Assembly (NCBI RefSeq): GCF_910579375.1
Contig: NZ_CAJTUJ010000055.1
Coordinates: 1 to 11,809, forward strand
Direction of reading: 5' to 3'
DNA: 11,809 nt
From: an uncultured Rikenella sp.
GTDB taxonomy: Bacteria > Bacteroidota > Bacteroidia > Bacteroidales > Rikenellaceae
In this document: piece by piece, positions 5,415 to 11,809 of the stretch
Position numbering within the stretch: the stretch's first letter is position 1
Layout: the number at the start of each line of letters is the position of its first letter
Notes under the pieces: generated by a model
The model's input: only the letters and a program-made list of their open reading frames with translations
The model's database searches: none
Told to the model about the DNA's origin: nothing
Made by a program: the position numbers and the translations under genes

Positions 5415-6170
5415 TCAGACGTGCCCCTGTTTCTGTTCAGCCTGTTCCGCGGAATCCCCGGTCGGGGTGGAGGTCTGATGTCCGGCCGCTTGCGAACGGC
5501 TATTGACCACCCGATCCGTGATGTAGACCGTGAAAATCGGGAGCATCATCATGCCCGCTGCGGCCAGAAAAACCGAAAGAATCTTTCCCACCGGCGTCAC
5601 CGCCACGATGTTCGACCCGACCGTCGTCAAATCCATCGTCGCCCACCACAACGCATCCGAGTAGGTCTTCACATCCGGATTGAGCCCCCGTTCCGCCACG
5701 AAAAAGATCAGACTCGTAAAGTAAGTCGTCGCCGTCAGGATAGCCAGGTACGAAACCATCAGACTCGTCGCGCTCCGGTGGGTGAACCAGCGGGTGATCA
5801 CCACCAGCCCGTAGCCCCCGCGCAGCAACGGCACGAACCCCAACAGGTAGTGCAGCTCGTGCGGAATGTTCCACTGCGCATAGTGGACGATGTTCAGAAA
5901 CGGGATCGAGAACAACAGCAACAGGAAATTGTGCTTCACGAAGCGGCCCTTGCGCGGGGCGATGACCCACCGAACCAGAAAGTCGAGGATGAAAATCGAA
6001 CAGACGACCAATTGGATCGTGAGCGTCATCGGACTGGCCGGCCGGTAGCGGCCGACCGTCAGGATGTCGTACGACAGCGACGCGATGATCGCCAGCGAAC
6101 CCAGCAGAACAAGGATGTTGAGCCAGTCGATGATGCGTTTATCGACCGGAGTGAGTCGGATATCTTTCAT
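5415..6170 (-). CDS. Six-TM ion channel, potassium-channel-like (Ion_trans family)
   Basis: This encodes 251 residues. The start at 6170 (MKDIRLTPVDKRIIDWL) is chosen over upstream codons to 6347 because the extra residues are basic, low-quality and overlap the start of the divergent HAD gene. Hydrophobic segments begin around residue 17 and there are about six; the fourth region (PLLRGGYGLVVITRW) has few arginines, so voltage sensing is doubtful. The pore region reads YSDALWWATMDLTTVGSN (filter at 182-187) instead of canonical TVGYGD, then a last helix GMMMLPIFTVYITD. This matches bacterial ion_trans/ion_trans_2 channels common in Bacteroidota. The tail after about 220 is polar and probably cytoplasmic. 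Ion selectivity cannot be told from the sequence. Cassette B follows 41 bp after its stop. Confidence 0.87.
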   Translation of the reverse strand: MKDIRLTPVDKRIIDWLNILVLLGSLAIIASLSYDILTVGRYRPASPMTLTIQLVVCSIFILDFLVRWVIAPRKGRFVKHNFLLLLFSIPFLNIVHYAQWNIPHELHYLLGFVPLLRGGYGLVVITRWFTHRSATSLMVSYLAILTATTYFTSLIFFVAERGLNPDVKTYSDALWWATMDLTTVGSNIVAVTPVGKILSVFLAAAGMMMLPIFTVYITDRVVNSRSQAAGHQTSTPTGDSAEQAEQKQGHV

Positions 6171-6283
6171 AACGGACGACGATGCGTTTATTTCTGTCCT
6201 CAGCCGCAAAAACAGTGCCATCGGACAGCGGCGTAAGCGGTGAAATTGCGGGCCCGGACGGCGGATAATTCCGAAACGAGCCG

Positions 6284-6291
6284 TAATTTTG
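6284..6291 (+). promoter_or_regulatory. -7 box for the HAD hydrolase gene
   Basis: TAATTTTG fits the Bacteroidetes TAnnTTTG consensus and lies 21 bp before the ATG at 6313. The implied leader is very short (about 15 nt). No clear -33 element was found. Confidence 0.45.
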
Positions 6292-6312
6292 CGGTGCGAT
6301 CGACAGCCTCTT

Positions 6313-7107
6313 ATGATAAAAGCCCTCTTTTTCGACATCGACGGCACGCTGGTCAGCTTCCGCGACCATGCGGTGCCGGTCTCGACCCGGCGCGCGCTCG
6401 AACAGCTCCGGCAGCGCGGCGTGAAACTTTTTATCGCTTCGGGACGTCACCCCTCCGATATCTTTCCCGTTTGCGATTTCCCGTTCGACGGCTATGTCGC
6501 TCTGAACGGCGGATACTGTCTGGCCGGACGCGACGAGGTGGTCTTCCGGCGGGCGATCCCCGAGGAGGATGTCGAACGGCTGATCCGGTGGCAGCAGGGG
6601 CCCGACGCGTTCGCCTGCGTGCTGGCCGGCGAGCGCGAGATGTGTCTGAACTTCGTCGATGAGCGGGTCGAGCGGATCCGGAAGCTGGTCAGGACGTCGC
6701 AGCCCGCCCGGCTCGTCTCGGCGGAGGAGTGGAGCGAGGCGGCCCGACGGGGAGTCTTGCAGCTGATCGCCTTTTTCAGCCCGGAGGAGGAGCCGCGGCT
6801 GATGCGGGAGGTGTTGCCGGGCTGTCGGCCCATGCGGTGGAATCCGCTCTTCGCCGATGTCGTACCGGCGGGGGTGGACAAGGCCGAGGGGATCGACCGG
6901 CTGCTGGCCCGGTTCGGCATCGGGCTCGACGAGACGATGGCCTTCGGCGACGGTGGCAACGACATTCCGATGTTGCGCCATGTGGGGACGGGGGTGGCGA
7001 TGGGCAATGCCGACGGGGCGGTGAAAGCGGAGGCGGACTATGTGACGACGTCGGTGGACGAGGAGGGGATTGCCCGGGCTTTGCGTCATTTCGGGCTGAT
7101 CGACTGA
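6313..7107 (+). CDS. Cof-type HAD-superfamily (IIB) phosphatase
   Basis: This encodes 264 residues, standard for the Cof/YidA type. The ATG at 6313 starts MIKALFFDIDGTL, placing catalytic motif I (Asp8-Ile-Asp10-Gly-Thr) at the usual N-terminal position; an in-frame upstream start would add eight residues with no family character. Motif II is IASGR (Ser43), motif III the Lys of GVDKAEGI (Lys190), and motif IV FGDGGNDIPML (Asp213, Asp217), which binds Mg. The region between about 80 and 180 is the C2B cap that sets substrate choice. Such enzymes dephosphorylate sugar phosphates, flavin precursors or pyridoxal phosphate in the cytoplasm; the actual substrate is unknown. It is divergent from the ion channel and upstream of the hexosaminidase gene by 138 bp. 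Confidence 0.92.
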   Translation: MIKALFFDIDGTLVSFRDHAVPVSTRRALEQLRQRGVKLFIASGRHPSDIFPVCDFPFDGYVALNGGYCLAGRDEVVFRRAIPEEDVERLIRWQQGPDAFACVLAGEREMCLNFVDERVERIRKLVRTSQPARLVSAEEWSEAARRGVLQLIAFFSPEEEPRLMREVLPGCRPMRWNPLFADVVPAGVDKAEGIDRLLARFGIGLDETMAFGDGGNDIPMLRHVGTGVAMGNADGAVKAEADYVTTSVDEEGIARALRHFGLID

Positions 7108-7171
7108 GCGGAAAGGGGCCCGGCGGGCGGAAACCGTAGGGGCCGATGGCGGGTTTACGGTTCGAAATTCC

Positions 7172-7179
7172 TATCTTTG
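7172..7179 (+). promoter_or_regulatory. -7 box for the hexosaminidase gene
   Basis: TATCTTTG is an exact TAnnTTTG match, 66 bp before the ATG at 7246. A -33 TTTG at the normal distance is missing. Separate transcription from the HAD gene is likely, though readthrough cannot be excluded because no terminator lies between them. Confidence 0.5.
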
Positions 7180-7245
7180 TCTTCCGAGGGCTCTTTTCTC
7201 GGGGCCGTTTCTGTGAAATACCAACTAAAAACCAATACTCTTTCT

Positions 7246-9576
7246 ATGATCTCGATTCATCGATTGTTGAAAACGACGCTGCTCGCCGGTCTCTTTACGG
7301 CCTGTGCGTCGGGTACCGTTCAGCGGGCCGACTATCAGGTTATTCCGTTGCCGCAGCAGGTGGCCGGGGTGCAGGGGGCCGATTTCCGGCTCGACAAAAA
7401 TGCGAAGATTCTCTATCCGGAGAATAACGAAGCACTGAAACGGAACGCAGAATTCCTGGCCGAATACGTCGGTCAGATGACGGGGCTCCGGTTGCAGACG
7501 GCACCGGGGACGGGAACGGATGCGCGGGGGAATATCGTGCTCGCGACGGGGCTCGCGGCGGAGAATCCCGAGGCGTACCGCCTTCAGGTGACGGCCGATG
7601 GGGTGATCATTACGGGAGCTTCCGAGGCGGGTGTCTTCTACGGGATTCAGACGCTCCGCAAGGCGTTGCCGGTGACCGACGGGGCGGCGCTGCTGCCGCA
7701 GGTCGAGATCAACGATTGGCCGCGGTTCGGATACCGCGGGGCGCATCTCGACGTGAGCCGCCATTTCATCGGGGTCGACTCGGTGAAACGGTTCATCGAC
7801 ATGTTGGCGCTGCACAATATGAACCGCTTCCACTGGCACCTGACGGACGACCAGGGGTGGCGCATCGAGATTCGCAAACACCCGCGCCTCACGGAGGTGG
7901 GCTCGGTGCGCAAGGCGACGGTCGTGGGACACAATACGGGGGTCTACGACAGCGTGCCGCACTCCGGGTTCTATACCCAGGACGAGGCGCGCGAAATCGT
8001 GGCTTATGCGGCCGAACGCCACATCACGGTGATTCCGGAGATCGACCTGCCGGGGCACATGCTGGCGGCGCTGACGGCCTATCCGCAGCTGGGCTGCACG
8101 GGCGGGCCGTACGAGGTGTGGGGACAGTGGGGCGTGGCGGACGATGTGCTGTGCGCGGGGAACGACTCCACGCTGCGGTTTATCGAGGATGTGCTGGCCG
8201 AGGTGGTCGAAATCTTCCCGAGCGAATATATCCATGTCGGTGGGGACGAGTGTCCGAAGGTGCGCTGGAAGGCTTGTCCGAAATGCCAGGCGCGCATCAA
8301 GGCGCTGGGCATCAAGGGGGATGCGAAACATACGGCTGAGGAGTATTTGCAGAGTTTCGTCATCAACCACGCCGAAAAGTTCCTGAACGCCCGCGGGCGG
8401 CAGATCATCGGATGGGACGAGACGCTCGAAGGGGGGCTGGCGCCGAATGCCACGGTGATGAGCTGGCGCGGCGTCGAGGGCGGTATCGAGGCGGCCCGGC
8501 AGGGGCACCAGGCGATCATGACGCCGACGACTTACCTCTACTTCGACTACTACCAGAGCAAGGATGTCGACCGGGAACCGATGGCGATCGGCGGGTATGT
8601 GCCGGTCGAAATGGTCTACAACTACGAACCGGTGTCGCCGACGCTCTCGCCGGAGGAGGCGAAGTATATCATCGGGGTGCAGGCCAACCTCTGGACGGAG
8701 TATATTCCGAATTTCCGGCAGGTGGAGTACATGGAGCTGCCGCGGATGGCGGCGCTGGCCGAAATCCAGTGGAGCGATCCGACACAGAAGAATTACGAGC
8801 TCTTCCTGGCGCGGTTGCCGAAACTGGTGCGGATTTACGACCTGTTGGGGTATAACTATGCGACGCATGTGTTCGACGTGAATGTCTCGTTCCTGCCGAA
8901 TCCGGCGGAAGGGGTGCTCGACGTGGCGATGTTCGCGATCGACAGCGCGGATATCCATTACACGCTGGACGGCAGCGAACCGACGGCTTCGTCGCCGAAG
9001 TATACCGACACGCTGAAGATCGACCGGCCGGGGACGCTCAAGGCGGTGGTGATCCGTCCGACGGGGGCCAGCCGGGTGTTTACCGAAGAGATCGCTTTCA
9101 ACAAGGCGAGCGTGAAGCCGATCACGATGCTCCGGCCGATCAACAAACAGTATGAATATGCCGGTGCGGGGACGCTGGTGGACGGTCTGCGGGGGAACGG
9201 CAACTACAAGACGGGGCGGTGGATCGCCTTCTGGAAGAACGATATGGAGGCGGTGATCGACCTCCTGCAACCGACCGAAATCTCGCGGGCGCAGATCGAA
9301 ACGTGCGTGGTGAAGGGGGACTGGGTGTTCGACGCGCGCTATTTCGGCGTGGAGGTGTCGGACGACGGCGTGACGTACCGGAAGGTGGCCGAGGCGGAGT
9401 ATCCGACCTTGGGGCAGAAGGATCGGGACGGCATTTACGAACATGAATTGACGTTCGATCCGGTGACGACGCGGTATGTGAAGATCGTCGTGAAGCCGGA
9501 GCACAGTATGCCGGAGTGGCATCCGGGCAAGAACAGTCCGGCGTTCGTCTTCATCGACGAGATCAGTCTGAATTAG
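7246..9576 (+). CDS. GH20 beta-N-acetylhexosaminidase, lipoprotein, with C-terminal F5/8-type domain
   Basis: This encodes 776 residues. The ATG at 7246 starts a signal peptide ending LFTAC (Cys20), a plausible lipobox, so the enzyme is probably a periplasmic or outer-membrane lipoprotein; the TTG-started extension to 7177 is rejected. About 28-155 is the GH20b N-terminal domain. The catalytic TIM barrel spans about 157-510, with YRGAHLDVSRHF (substrate Arg172), HWHLTDDQGW, the Asp334-Glu335 pair in HVGGDEC (polarising Asp and acid/base Glu of substrate-assisted catalysis) and MSWRG. About 545-630 is a chitobiase C-terminal-like beta domain (LDGSEPT), and 630-776 resembles an F5/8 type C (discoidin-like) module that may bind sugars. 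It removes terminal beta-linked GlcNAc/GalNAc from glycans, which fits mucin or host N-glycan foraging alongside the mutarotase/MFS pair. Confidence 0.94.
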   Translation: MISIHRLLKTTLLAGLFTACASGTVQRADYQVIPLPQQVAGVQGADFRLDKNAKILYPENNEALKRNAEFLAEYVGQMTGLRLQTAPGTGTDARGNIVLATGLAAENPEAYRLQVTADGVIITGASEAGVFYGIQTLRKALPVTDGAALLPQVEINDWPRFGYRGAHLDVSRHFIGVDSVKRFIDMLALHNMNRFHWHLTDDQGWRIEIRKHPRLTEVGSVRKATVVGHNTGVYDSVPHSGFYTQDEAREIVAYAAERHITVIPEIDLPGHMLAALTAYPQLGCTGGPYEVWGQWGVADDVLCAGNDSTLRFIEDVLAEVVEIFPSEYIHVGGDECPKVRWKACPKCQARIKALGIKGDAKHTAEEYLQSFVINHAEKFLNARGRQIIGWDETLEGGLAPNATVMSWRGVEGGIEAARQGHQAIMTPTTYLYFDYYQSKDVDREPMAIGGYVPVEMVYNYEPVSPTLSPEEAKYIIGVQANLWTEYIPNFRQVEYMELPRMAALAEIQWSDPTQKNYELFLARLPKLVRIYDLLGYNYATHVFDVNVSFLPNPAEGVLDVAMFAIDSADIHYTLDGSEPTASSPKYTDTLKIDRPGTLKAVVIRPTGASRVFTEEIAFNKASVKPITMLRPINKQYEYAGAGTLVDGLRGNGNYKTGRWIAFWKNDMEAVIDLLQPTEISRAQIETCVVKGDWVFDARYFGVEVSDDGVTYRKVAEAEYPTLGQKDRDGIYEHELTFDPVTTRYVKIVVKPEHSMPEWHPGKNSPAFVFIDEISLN

Positions 9577-9600
9577 CGCGATTCGTCGCGGGCCTGATAG

Positions 9601-9640
9601 ACGAAGGGCGATTCCGAACCGGTTCGGAATCGCCCTTCGT
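9601..9640. terminator. Perfect 40-bp palindrome after the hexosaminidase gene
   Basis: Bases 9601-9620 are the exact reverse complement of 9621-9640, with no spacer; as RNA this is an 18-bp stem with a CCGG loop. It begins 24 bp after the hexosaminidase stop. No T-run follows on either strand, so termination is inferred only from position and stem strength. Confidence 0.6.
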
Positions 9641-9687
9641 GGCATATGGAGGTGTTTGAGTTTGGTTGTCGTGGAAGGGGTGTTAAC

Positions 9688-9759
9688 TTGCTTAGGGTAG
9701 AGGCTGCCCTTATTTTTTAGGGAAGACCCGGCCCTTTGCCCACCGCGGGCACGCGGCGT
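9688..9759 (-). repeat. Downstream flank of cassette C (dispersed repeat)
   Basis: TTGCTTAGGGTAG (9688-9700) equals 5141-5153 beside cassette B. GGTAGAGGCTGCC (9696-9708) recurs exactly at 11281-11293 and in variant form beside cassettes A and B. It ends 51 bp from the cassette stop. A small TGCCC/GGGCA hairpin lies just outside the cassette (around 9737-9751). No gene lies between 9641 and 9759. Confidence 0.6.
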
Positions 9760-9963
9760 TTATTCCGAGAGGCAACGCAACTGAAGACCGTGGCCGCGAT
9801 ATTGCGAGCTGCTTGGATCAAGGTATTCGGTGTAAAAAGCCATGACCTGAGTTGTGGTGCTATTCGTTACCAACGTAGATGACCAACTGTATCCGATGTT
9901 ACCGCCCCCATTAGCTATACCCCCATAGTCCGTCCGGCCGAAGTCGCGGTAGCCCGGGGCGGG
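9760..9963 (-). pseudogene. Cassette C: truncated C-type-lectin-like (FISUMP) C-terminal domain
   Basis: The minus strand from 9963 to the TAA at 9760 encodes 67 residues starting PAPGYRD, with GYSWSST in the middle and ending RGHGLQLRCLSE. It is again only the final third of a FISUMP/C-type-lectin-like domain, without start codon. The edge sequences match cassettes A and B; the middle is different, AT-richer and rich in Ser/Thr (VTNSTTT). The cassette begins 26 bp after the TAG of the TolC-family gene on the same strand, so it would sit in that gene's 3' untranslated region. Confidence 0.7.
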
Positions 9964-9989
9964 CCTTTGTGAACCTTAATAGCCTCGTG

Positions 9990-11168
9990 CTAAAGCAGGC
10001 ACAGGGCCATGGCGGCTCCGGCCTGAGCCACTTCGTATTTCAGGGTGGTGAGGTTGTCGCTCAAGGCGTACCACTCGGAGAGGGCCAGCAGGGCGTCGAT
10101 GGCGGTCAGTTCGCCCCCCTTAATGGCTTTTTCGATGAGTTGCGGGTAGTTGTCCGACGCGTGAGCGGTCTGTCGGGTCGCCAGGGTGGAGGAGAGAATC
10201 CGGAACCGTTCGTACAGGGCTTTCAGACGTGCTTCGGCCTGCGTGGCGACGGCTTCATGCCGGGCTTCGGCCGCATCCCGGGCGGCTTTGGCTGCCCGGG
10301 TGCTGCCGATGTTCTGCCACAGCGGAAGCGAGATGCCGGCCAGCAGTGCGTTGGTGCCTTTGTGGCCTTCGATTTCGACTTTGTAGCCGACGGTCAGTTT
10401 CGGCAACCAGGCTTGTCGGCTCAGTTTCAGGGTGCGACGGGCGATCAGGGTGTCGATGGCGGCGGCTTCGAGTTCGTAATCGGCGGCCAGGGCGGCTTGT
10501 ACGAATTCGTCGCGTGTGCCGCTGAAGGCGAAGGTCGGGTAGCCTTGTGCGGCGATGGCGGTGCCGCCGTTCAGCTGGGCCAGCGCTAAAGCGGCTTCGG
10601 CGTGTTCGGCTTCGGCGACGGCGAGATTGTCGGCGGCTTCGGTCAGCAGCATCCCGGCGTTGCGCAACTCGATCAGGGTCGTGCTGCCGTTTTCGATCCC
10701 TTTCCGGTAGAGCTCGACGGCTTGGCGCAGGGCGTCGCGCCGACGGCTGAAAATCTCGATCCGCTCGGTGGCGTAGACGAGGCGCAGATAGGCGTCTGAT
10801 ACTTCGCCCATCACGGCGCGTTGGGCGGTGCGGTGCTCCTGCTCGGCTTTCGAAATGCCTAATTTGCTGATTTTATTGCGCTGGTGGTAGACGGTGGGGA
10901 AGTCGAAGGCTTGTTCGAAGGCGAGTTCGTAACGGGTTTCGCCGACGAAATAGTATTCCAGTGCCACGGACGGATCGTCAGGAGCGAGGCCGGTACGCAG
11001 CTGGCGCACGGAGGCGGTGTGCTCTTTCTCGGCGGCTGCGAGTTGGGGGCTCCGTGCGGCGACTTCACGCAAAAAAGCGGCGTAGTCGGCGGTTTGAGCG
11101 GTTGCGATTCCGATGGCTCCGGTTGTGGCGAGCCAAAGGGTGAGGAAAATATGACGCTTTTTTTTCAT
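9990..11168 (-). CDS. TolC-family outer-membrane factor (efflux)
   Basis: This encodes 392 residues, slightly short of typical outer-membrane factors (about 400-480). The ATG at 11168 opens a signal peptide (MKKKRHIFLTLWLATTGAIGIATAQ) likely cut near residue 24. The rest is Ala/Glu/Arg-rich long helices in two OEP repeats (about 30-205 and 210-392), with strand-like segments such as PSVALEYYFVG and WLPKLTVGYKVEIEG that would form the barrel. This fits CusC/CzcC-like exit ducts that work with an RND pump and periplasmic adaptor. No pump or adaptor gene lies beside it in this window, and it has its own promoter, so partner and substrate are unknown. Cassette C lies directly downstream. Confidence 0.88.
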   Translation of the reverse strand: MKKKRHIFLTLWLATTGAIGIATAQTADYAAFLREVAARSPQLAAAEKEHTASVRQLRTGLAPDDPSVALEYYFVGETRYELAFEQAFDFPTVYHQRNKISKLGISKAEQEHRTAQRAVMGEVSDAYLRLVYATERIEIFSRRRDALRQAVELYRKGIENGSTTLIELRNAGMLLTEAADNLAVAEAEHAEAALALAQLNGGTAIAAQGYPTFAFSGTRDEFVQAALAADYELEAAAIDTLIARRTLKLSRQAWLPKLTVGYKVEIEGHKGTNALLAGISLPLWQNIGSTRAAKAARDAAEARHEAVATQAEARLKALYERFRILSSTLATRQTAHASDNYPQLIEKAIKGGELTAIDALLALSEWYALSDNLTTLKYEVAQAGAAMALCLL

Positions 11169-11197
11169 CGATCGGGGTCTCGTTTGTTTTCGTTTTG

Positions 11198-11228
11198 CAA
11201 AGATAATCGGCTGCTCTCAGCTACGCAA
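11198..11228 (-). promoter_or_regulatory. Promoter of the TolC-family gene
   Basis: On the minus strand CTTG (TTG = 11228-11226) is followed after 20 bp by TATCTTTG (11205-11198), a full Bacteroidetes -33/-7 match. The start codon at 11168 is 29 bp beyond the box. Confidence 0.65.
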
Positions 11229-11405
11229 GGGCGTGAGTTCGCACGGCCCGGGAGTTGGGCTGCTACCGCGGCGTTATTGAGGTAGAGGCTGCCGCAGAAA
11301 TGCGCAGCATTTCCCGTCCCCGCACCCGTTGGGTGTTTTGTTAGGGTTGTCTCTGCCTTACTAAGTGGGGCCCGCCCGGCCCGAGGCCAGTTTTAGGAGG
11401 GTCAA

Positions 11406-11499
11406 AGCTCTTCCGCGCGCCTCCGCCTAAAGAGGGAAATCGTCAAAATGTGCTAGCACGTTTTGACAAGATTTCCCAAGGCGCGGCGAACAAAGAGCT
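11406..11499. repeat. Large imperfect inverted repeat centred on GTGCTAGCAC
   Basis: Outer arms AGCTCTT/AAGAGCT, middle arms with CGCGCGCCT/AAGGCGCG, and inner arms GGGAAATCgTCAAAA/TTTTGAcaaGATTTCCC surround the 10-bp palindrome GTGCTAGCAC (11450-11459). The span is 94 bp. It is too long and too mismatched for an ordinary terminator and resembles a MITE- or REP-like element. Confidence 0.6.
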
Positions 11500-11607
11500 G
11501 GGCTGAGGCTGCCATTAAACCACCCGAAGGGTGCGCCCGCCCGGCGTAAGGGCAGTACCCTCCGTTAGGACAGACGCGCGCCCCGCCTAAAGGAGCGCGC
11601 GAAATCC

Positions 11608-11683
11608 GTCGCCCGCCCGCGTAAATAAGGGATTTCACTCGTTTTGCGGTGAGCAAAATCGAGATGAAATCCCCGCGGGCGAC
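11608..11683. repeat. Second large imperfect inverted repeat
   Basis: GTCGCCCGC...GGGATTTCACTCGTTTTGC (11608-11647) pairs with GCAAAATCGAGATGAAATCCC...GCGGGCGAC (11653-11683) around a short GGTGA loop. The left arm carries an extra insertion of about a dozen bases (CCGCGTAAATAA). The internal logic (GC-rich tip, GGGAnnTnC block, AAAA/TTTT block) is like that of 11406-11499. Confidence 0.6.
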
Positions 11684-11809
11684 GTTTAGGAATAGACCGC
11701 CTATCTTTCGCGTGCCGAGCGACGCCGGCGGAGCGATAGCGGAGCCGCAGTGAGGCGGACACGGGGCGGAGAACTGGGTCGAGCTTGGGGCTGTGTCTGT
11801 TCTTCGGGC

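Larger units (their letters stand above)
11230..11809. repeat. Gene-free mosaic of GC-rich direct and inverted repeats
   Basis: No credible protein-coding frame is seen. The region holds GGTAGAGGCTGCC (11281-11293, as beside cassette C), GAAATGC/GCATTTC (11297-11313), two CACCCG..GGGTG mini-hairpins (11323-11335, the first followed by TTTTGTT; and 11521-11533), TGAGGCTGCC (11504-11513, as beside cassette A), and the 19-mer ATCTTTCGCGTGCCGAGCG (11703-11721, as beside cassette A). CGCGCGCC(T)CCGCCTAAAG occurs near 11415-11432 and 11575-11592, and CGCCCGCCCG(G)CGTAA near 11534 and 11610. Two large inverted repeats are listed separately. Confidence 0.6.

Noticed and set aside
7225..9645. 806-codon minus-strand frame opposite the hexosaminidase
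   Set aside because: It is Arg/His/Pro-rich with no motif and mirrors the GH20 gene. A shadow of strong GC3 bias.
2099..9963. A complete diversity-generating retroelement
   Set aside because: There is no reverse transcriptase, Avd or template repeat in the window. The cassette interiors differ at all bases and in length, not only at adenine positions. Only the lectin-like edge/variable layout is reminiscent.
2099..9963. Integron-like gene cassette array
   Set aside because: The copies are kilobases apart, unrelated genes lie between them, no attC-like folds are evident at the shared edges, and no integrase gene is present.
11565..11762. Minus-strand 65-codon frame in the right-hand repeat region
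   Set aside because: It is made of the repeat mosaic itself; the VARHAKDR stretch arises from the 19-bp repeat that also yields DARHAKDG next to cassette A. It is not evidence of a protein.
11230..11809. CRISPR array
   Set aside because: The repeats are of different kinds, irregularly spaced and mostly inverted; there are no uniform repeat-spacer units and no cas gene.

Overview
The window looks like a piece of chromosome from a high-GC gut Bacteroidota, most likely an Alistipes-like Rikenellaceae. The reasons are: Bacteroidetes-type -7 boxes (TAnnTTTG) in front of several genes; no Shine-Dalgarno sequences; GC-rich genes of typical Bacteroidota families; and tails of the FISUMP ('Fibrobacter succinogenes major paralogous domain', C-type-lectin-like) family. 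The genus is an inference; there is no rRNA or marker gene to settle it.

Layout. 1-1717 (+): the end of a cyclically permuted NanM-like sugar mutarotase, then an MFS transporter, probably the tail of a sialic-acid uptake and catabolism operon. 1678-1911 (-): a small basic protein convergent with the MFS gene, with a bidirectional terminator inside the overlapping 3' region. 2867-3571 (+): an outer-membrane beta-barrel protein in a locally AT-richer island with two candidate promoters and a long leader. 3898-4821 (-): MscS-type mechanosensitive channel. 5415-6170 (-): six-TM ion channel with a TTVGSN filter. 6313-7107 (+): Cof-type HAD phosphatase, divergent from the channel. 7246-9576 (+): GH20 beta-N-acetylhexosaminidase lipoprotein with C-terminal chitobiase-like and F5/8-type domains. 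9990-11168 (-): a lone TolC-family outer-membrane factor. 11230-11809: no gene, dense in inverted and direct repeats.

The mutarotase, MFS transporter and hexosaminidase fit a gut symbiont feeding on host glycans (sialic acid, GlcNAc/GalNAc). The two channels and the efflux protein are housekeeping or stress functions.

The most unusual content is a dispersed family of truncated C-type-lectin-like 3' ends. Three copies (2099-2296, 5188-5373, 9760-9963), all on the minus strand, begin at the same GC-rich edge (encoding PAPG[FY]R) and end at the same stop-containing edge (encoding QLRCLSE). In between they carry 186-204 bp that stay open but differ almost completely. A variant of GGGTAGAGGCTGCC lies about 50 bp past each stop. 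Two copies sit 26 and 41 bp after the stop codon of an unrelated gene. They look like headless, mosaic cassettes of a variable ligand-binding domain: a possible silent archive for gene conversion, or footprints of a retroelement or recombination process. No reverse transcriptase, recombinase or full-length recipient gene is visible here.
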